A stretch of DNA of 64,000 nucleotides from Streptomyces sp. V4I2 (lineage in GTDB: Bacteria; Actinomycetota; Actinomycetes; Streptomycetales; Streptomycetaceae). Below are positions 60,780-64,000 of this stretch, in pieces; within the stretch, counting starts at the first letter, position 1; each line of letters starts with the position of its first letter. A program made the translations under genes and the position numbers. Below the pieces are notes generated by a model. It saw only the letters and a list, made by a program, of their open reading frames with translations. It was not told the DNA's origin and did no database searches. The stretch is from contig NZ_JAUSZM010000003.1 in the NCBI RefSeq assembly GCF_030817655.1, positions 2,852,001-2,916,000 on the forward strand. Direction: 5' to 3'.

Positions 60780-63191
60780 CTACTCCGTGCGCAGCGCCGT
60801 CGCCGTCCGGGCCCTCGCCGCCCACCCGGCCGGAAGCAGCGCGCCCAGCAGGGCGATGGTGAGGCCGGCCAGCCCCAGGAGCACCAACCGCGGAGTGTCG
60901 TACACGTCGAGGACCGACGGCGGCAGGTCGGTGCCCGCCGCGTCCCCCATCACGGGCAGCACATAGGCGTGCAGCGCGAATCCGGCCGGGACGCCGACCA
61001 GTCCCCCGAGTACGCCGATCCCGGCCACCGAGGCGAGGACGAGGCCCACGGTCTGGCGGGGCGACATGCCGAGTGCCTTGCACACGCCCAGGTCGTGGAC
61101 GCGCTCGCGGGTGTCGAGGACGACGGAGTTGAGCACGCCGAGTCCGGCCACGGAGACCAGCATGAGGGTGAGCAGCGCGGCCATCGCCTGCACGATGAGG
61201 AGCAGGCCGTCCTGCTCCGAGGGGGAGTTGGCGTGTGCGTCGCCGCCAAGGGGCTGGATCTCGGCGGCGAGTTCCCGGGCGTACTCGGTGGCGGAGACGC
61301 CCGGCTTCACCTCGACGAGGAACACGCCGGGCGCGGCCGCCGGGAAGTCGGCGAGGTCCGCGTGGATCTCCAGTTCGTCGTCCGAGGTGTCGAAGGCCTC
61401 GCCGACGATGCGCAGGGTCTGCGTGCGCCCCTGATGGGTCACCCGTACGGTGTCGCCGAGCTCGGTGCCGGTCTTCTCCAGGAAGCGCGAGGGCACGACG
61501 ACCTGCCCCCGGCCGGTGATCCAGTGGCCGGAGATCATCTCGTAGGCGCCGGAGCGGGAGTCGCCCTCGTAGAGGCTTGCCCGGGCGGTGCCGGAGACCC
61601 CGCCCACGGTGACGTCCGCCTGGGTCTTGCCGTAGTAGGAGGCCGTGCCGGGCTGCGCCTCGACGGCGGCACGCACGCGTGCCGGGTCGGCGGCGGCCGG
61701 GGGTTCGGCCGTGCCCGGCTCGGGGGCGGCCGGGGGCTCGGCCGTGCCCGCCGCGGGGGCGGGCCCGCGTGTGACGGTCGGTCCGTCGGCGCCGGTGAAG
61801 ACGGTGACCGCCGCGCGGCTCTCGGGATCCCCCGCCTCGGCGACCGCGGTCAGGGACGAGGTCAGGCCCAGCGCGAAGGTCGCCGCGACCGTGCCGAAGG
61901 CCACCGCGAGCAGCATCGCGGCCGTGCGGACGGGGTGGGCGAAGGGCGCGGCGAGGCCGTAGGTCACCGCGCGGGGCAGCGGCAGCCGGCCCGCCGCCCG
62001 GTGCGCCCACTGGCCGCGTCCGGTACGGGGCGCACGGCCCACCGCGATGGCCTCGACGGTGCGCAGCCGTCCGGCCCGCAGTGCGGGGACCAGCGCCGCG
62101 ATCCCCACGACGAGCAGCGCGGCGACCACCACGACGACGTCCACCCACCAGGCCACCGTCAGCGAGGCGGTGCCGTACACCTGCTCGGTGTCGTTCAGCA
62201 GCGGTACGGCCAGCAGGTTTCCGAGGACGACGCCCAGGGCGATGCCCGCGCCCGCCGGGATGAGTGCCTGGGCGACGTAGGCGCGCACGACCTCCCGCGG
62301 GGTGAAGCCGATGGCCTTGAGGATGCCGATCCTGCGCAGGCTGGTGCCGACCGCGCCGCTGACCACACTGCCGACGATGATCAGCGACATCGCGATGCCG
62401 AGCACGCCGAACGCGATGAGGAACGGGATGGTGACCGCCGCGCTCGTGTCGGCTGCGCGCTTGGTGTCCAGGTAGGACTGGGTGCCCAGAAGCGCCCCTT
62501 GCGGTACGGCGGCGGTGAGCTTCTTGCGGGCGGCGGCGATCTGGCCGCCCGTGTCCGCGGAGTCGAGGCGGTAGAGCATCTGGCTGGTGACCGGGGTGTC
62601 CTTCGAGGCGAGGGCCGTGACCTGGGCGGGGGTTGCCCAGGCGTCGGCGGACCTGCCGGCCGAGACGGCGATGCCGACGACCGTCAGGGTGGGGGCGTCG
62701 GCCGCGTCCGAGGACCTCAGTGTCGAGCCGAGCTGGAAGGCGGGGCCCGCGACCTGCGTGGTGAGCACGATCTCGCCGGGCTTCTCCGCCCACCGGCCCA
62801 AGGACAGCTCCAGGTCGTCCACGTCGGCGTGCGCGGCGGACCGCCCGGCCAGGGTGACGGGCCGCAGGTGGCCGCCGCCCCCGTCCACCGGGCGGATCGA
62901 CGTGACGGGGTACGGTCCCGCGGTCGCGGTGACGCCGTCCACGCGTCCGGTCGCCTCGAGCTGTGCCGTGCTCGCCTTCGCCGGGTCGTACTCCGCGGTG
63001 AGGTGCGCCCCGTTCTGCCGGGCGAAGGCCTTGTCGAAGGGCGCGTCCGCGGCGACCATCAGCGAACCGGCGACCACGGCCGAGGCCACGGCCATCATCA
63101 CGGCCACCGCGATCACCACGGTCTGCACCCGCCGCCGGCCCACCCCGGAGCGGACGACGCGGCCGAGCGCGCCGGTGCCGAAGCCGCTCAT
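60780..63191 (-). CDS. FtsX/MacB-type ABC transporter permease
   Basis: An 803-residue membrane protein with two FtsX domains. An N-terminal helix (RRRVQTVVIAVAVMMAVASA) anchors a first extracytoplasmic domain (~50-230). Helices such as IPFLIAFGVLGIAMSLIIVG follow, with RRIGILKAIGFTPREVVRAY, a coupling loop. A second anchor at ~415-440, a second external domain, and a last helix bundle with DLGVCKALGMSPRQTVGLVL complete it. A Pro/Ala/Glu linker (AAGTAEPPAAPEPGTAEPPA) is repetitive. Such permeases export lipids or peptides, or act in antibiotic or envelope stress. The ATG overlaps the ATPase stop (ATGA), with GGAGG eight bases upstream. Confidence 0.88.
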   Translation of the reverse strand: MSGFGTGALGRVVRSGVGRRRVQTVVIAVAVMMAVASAVVAGSLMVAADAPFDKAFARQNGAHLTAEYDPAKASTAQLEATGRVDGVTATAGPYPVTSIRPVDGGGGHLRPVTLAGRSAAHADVDDLELSLGRWAEKPGEIVLTTQVAGPAFQLGSTLRSSDAADAPTLTVVGIAVSAGRSADAWATPAQVTALASKDTPVTSQMLYRLDSADTGGQIAAARKKLTAAVPQGALLGTQSYLDTKRAADTSAAVTIPFLIAFGVLGIAMSLIIVGSVVSGAVGTSLRRIGILKAIGFTPREVVRAYVAQALIPAGAGIALGVVLGNLLAVPLLNDTEQVYGTASLTVAWWVDVVVVVAALLVVGIAALVPALRAGRLRTVEAIAVGRAPRTGRGQWAHRAAGRLPLPRAVTYGLAAPFAHPVRTAAMLLAVAFGTVAATFALGLTSSLTAVAEAGDPESRAAVTVFTGADGPTVTRGPAPAAGTAEPPAAPEPGTAEPPAAADPARVRAAVEAQPGTASYYGKTQADVTVGGVSGTARASLYEGDSRSGAYEMISGHWITGRGQVVVPSRFLEKTGTELGDTVRVTHQGRTQTLRIVGEAFDTSDDELEIHADLADFPAAAPGVFLVEVKPGVSATEYARELAAEIQPLGGDAHANSPSEQDGLLLIVQAMAALLTLMLVSVAGLGVLNSVVLDTRERVHDLGVCKALGMSPRQTVGLVLASVAGIGVLGGLVGVPAGFALHAYVLPVMGDAAGTDLPPSVLDVYDTPRLVLLGLAGLTIALLGALLPAGWAARARTATALRTE

Positions 63192-63907
63192 CGGACGGCC
63201 TCCACCGTGGTGTCGAGGGCGAGATGACCGTCCACCAGATGGATCGAGCGGCTCGCGCACGCCTCTGCCAGTGCCAGGTCGTGGGTGACCAGCACGATGG
63301 TCTGGCCGCCGCGGTGCAGATCGACCAGCAGGTCCCGTACGTCCTGGCCCGACGCGGTGTCGAGGGCTCCGGTCGGCTCGTCGGCCAGCAGCAGTGCGGG
63401 CCGGTTGACCAGGGCGCGGGCGACCGCGACCCGCTGGCGTTCGCCGCCGGAGAGCCGGCCGGGGTAGGCGCGGGCGTGCTTCTGGATGGCGAGCAGCTCC
63501 ATGAGCTCGCCGGCGCGGGCCGCGGCCTGGCGTCGCGCGGTGCCGGTCAGCTGGGCGGGGAGCTGGATGTTGTCGGCGACGGTGAGGTCGTCGAGCAGGT
63601 TGAAGAACTGGAAGACCATGCCGATCCGTTCGCGGCGGAAGCGGGCCAGCGCGTGCTCGCTCAGCCGGTCGATGCGCCGCCCGTCGACGGTCACCGTGCC
63701 CTCGGTCGGCCGGTCCAGGCCGGCGACGAGGTTCAGCAGCGTGGACTTGCCGCTGCCGGAGGGGCCCGTCACGGCAAGGGCCTCCCCCTGGGCGACGGCG
63801 AGGTCGAGCGGTCCGAGGGCGGGCGCGCCGGCGCTGTCGTAGCGCTTGGCCACGCCCGCCAGTTCGATCACGTGGGTCGTGGTGGTCGGGGAGGTCGGGG
63901 AGGTCAT
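63188..63907 (-). CDS. ABC transporter ATPase (MacB/LolD type)
   Basis: A 239-residue ATPase that energises the adjacent FtsX-type permease. Walker A is AVTGPSGSGKSTLLNLVAGL, the Q-loop is in IGMVFQFFNLLDDLTVADNI, the signature is PGRLSGGERQRVAVARALVN, Walker B is LLLADEPTGALDTASG, and the switch histidine is in VLVTHDLALAEA. These are typical of the MacB/LolD branch. The N-terminus TSPTSPTTTTHV contains a small DNA repeat. It overlaps the permease by ATGA and is first in the pair. Its promoter is in the last 93 bp of the window; I see no regulator there. Confidence 0.93.
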   Translation of the reverse strand: MTSPTSPTTTTHVIELAGVAKRYDSAGAPALGPLDLAVAQGEALAVTGPSGSGKSTLLNLVAGLDRPTEGTVTVDGRRIDRLSEHALARFRRERIGMVFQFFNLLDDLTVADNIQLPAQLTGTARRQAAARAGELMELLAIQKHARAYPGRLSGGERQRVAVARALVNRPALLLADEPTGALDTASGQDVRDLLVDLHRGGQTIVLVTHDLALAEACASRSIHLVDGHLALDTTVEAVR

Positions 63908-64000
63908 GGGAGTCGTCCGTCCTTACGGTCGCTCGTGCGCGGTCGGATACCGGCGAATGCCGGGTCGCTGCGGAGGTGTCCCGGCGAAGGTGTCCGGTCC

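Noticed and set aside
63886..63907. GGGGAGGTC repeat at the ABC ATPase start as an operator
   Set aside because: It lies inside the coding sequence and simply encodes TSPTSP; no symmetry.

Overview
The window is chromosomal DNA from an actinomycete, almost certainly Streptomyces. It is very GC-rich with strong third-position GC, many starts are GTG, and short GTGA/ATGA overlaps are common. It carries actinobacterial hallmarks: a four-S1-domain rpsA with a glycine-rich tail, an ANTAR response regulator, a SPW_0924-type mini membrane protein, DUF3068, PAC2 and livKHMGF. Most of it is core genome. The order coaE, rpsA, polA, liv operon, ANTAR regulator, pyk is, from general knowledge, the arrangement found in Streptomyces chromosomes. 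Only a few stretches look accessory.

Layout. 1-3.5 kb: an HxlR regulator with a divergent partial gene, a FUSC-type membrane protein and a nucleotidyltransferase. 3.6-6.2 kb: a TIR-STAND protein divergent from a smaller protein that shares its C-terminal domain, the best candidate here for a poorly described conflict or defence module. 6.4-7.6 kb: a Rid protein coupled to a GNAT acetyltransferase. 7.7-10.7 kb: a hydantoin/allantoin-type racemase and NCS1 permease facing a GntR/FCD regulator, with a 16-bp perfect palindrome between them. 10.7-17.9 kb: peptidase, DNA glycosylase, S4 protein, DoxX, methyltransferase, acyltransferase, TPR, coaE and PAC2. 18-25 kb: a Tat-exported amine oxidase, rpsA, a methyltransferase with no standard start codon, and an hrpB helicase with a 3' frameshift. 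25-32.7 kb: membrane and secreted proteins, a lytic transglycosylase and polA. 32.9-37.2 kb: an FdhF/YdeP oxidoreductase, a thioesterase, an 0.8-kb repeat-rich gap and a secreted hypothetical protein. 37.4-43.1 kb: the complete branched-chain amino-acid ABC importer.

43.2-44.9 kb: an ANTAR regulator, a tRNA with anticodon CAA but a short variable loop, a strong terminator and a free-standing LAGLIDADG protein. 44.9-49.2 kb: pyruvate kinase, a SIMPL protein and a secreted 5'-nucleotidase. 49.2-52.2 kb: a two-gene amine decarboxylase / N-hydroxylase operon resembling half of a hydroxamate siderophore pathway; the decarboxylase carries an in-frame insertion that looks like an intergenic repeat. 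52.3-53.4 kb: an intact IS481-family element inserted in the stop-codon CTAG of pepN, which moved the pepN terminator 1.07 kb away. 53.4-64 kb: aminopeptidase N, a response regulator, chorismate mutase, an AraC regulator divergent from a GH35 beta-galactosidase, a zinc metallopeptidase-like protein and a two-gene MacB/FtsX-type ABC transporter.

Several genes (rpsA, the transglycosylase, the metallopeptidase) have short tandem duplications at or just after the stop codon. No CRISPR array, rRNA, prophage or large biosynthetic cluster is visible.
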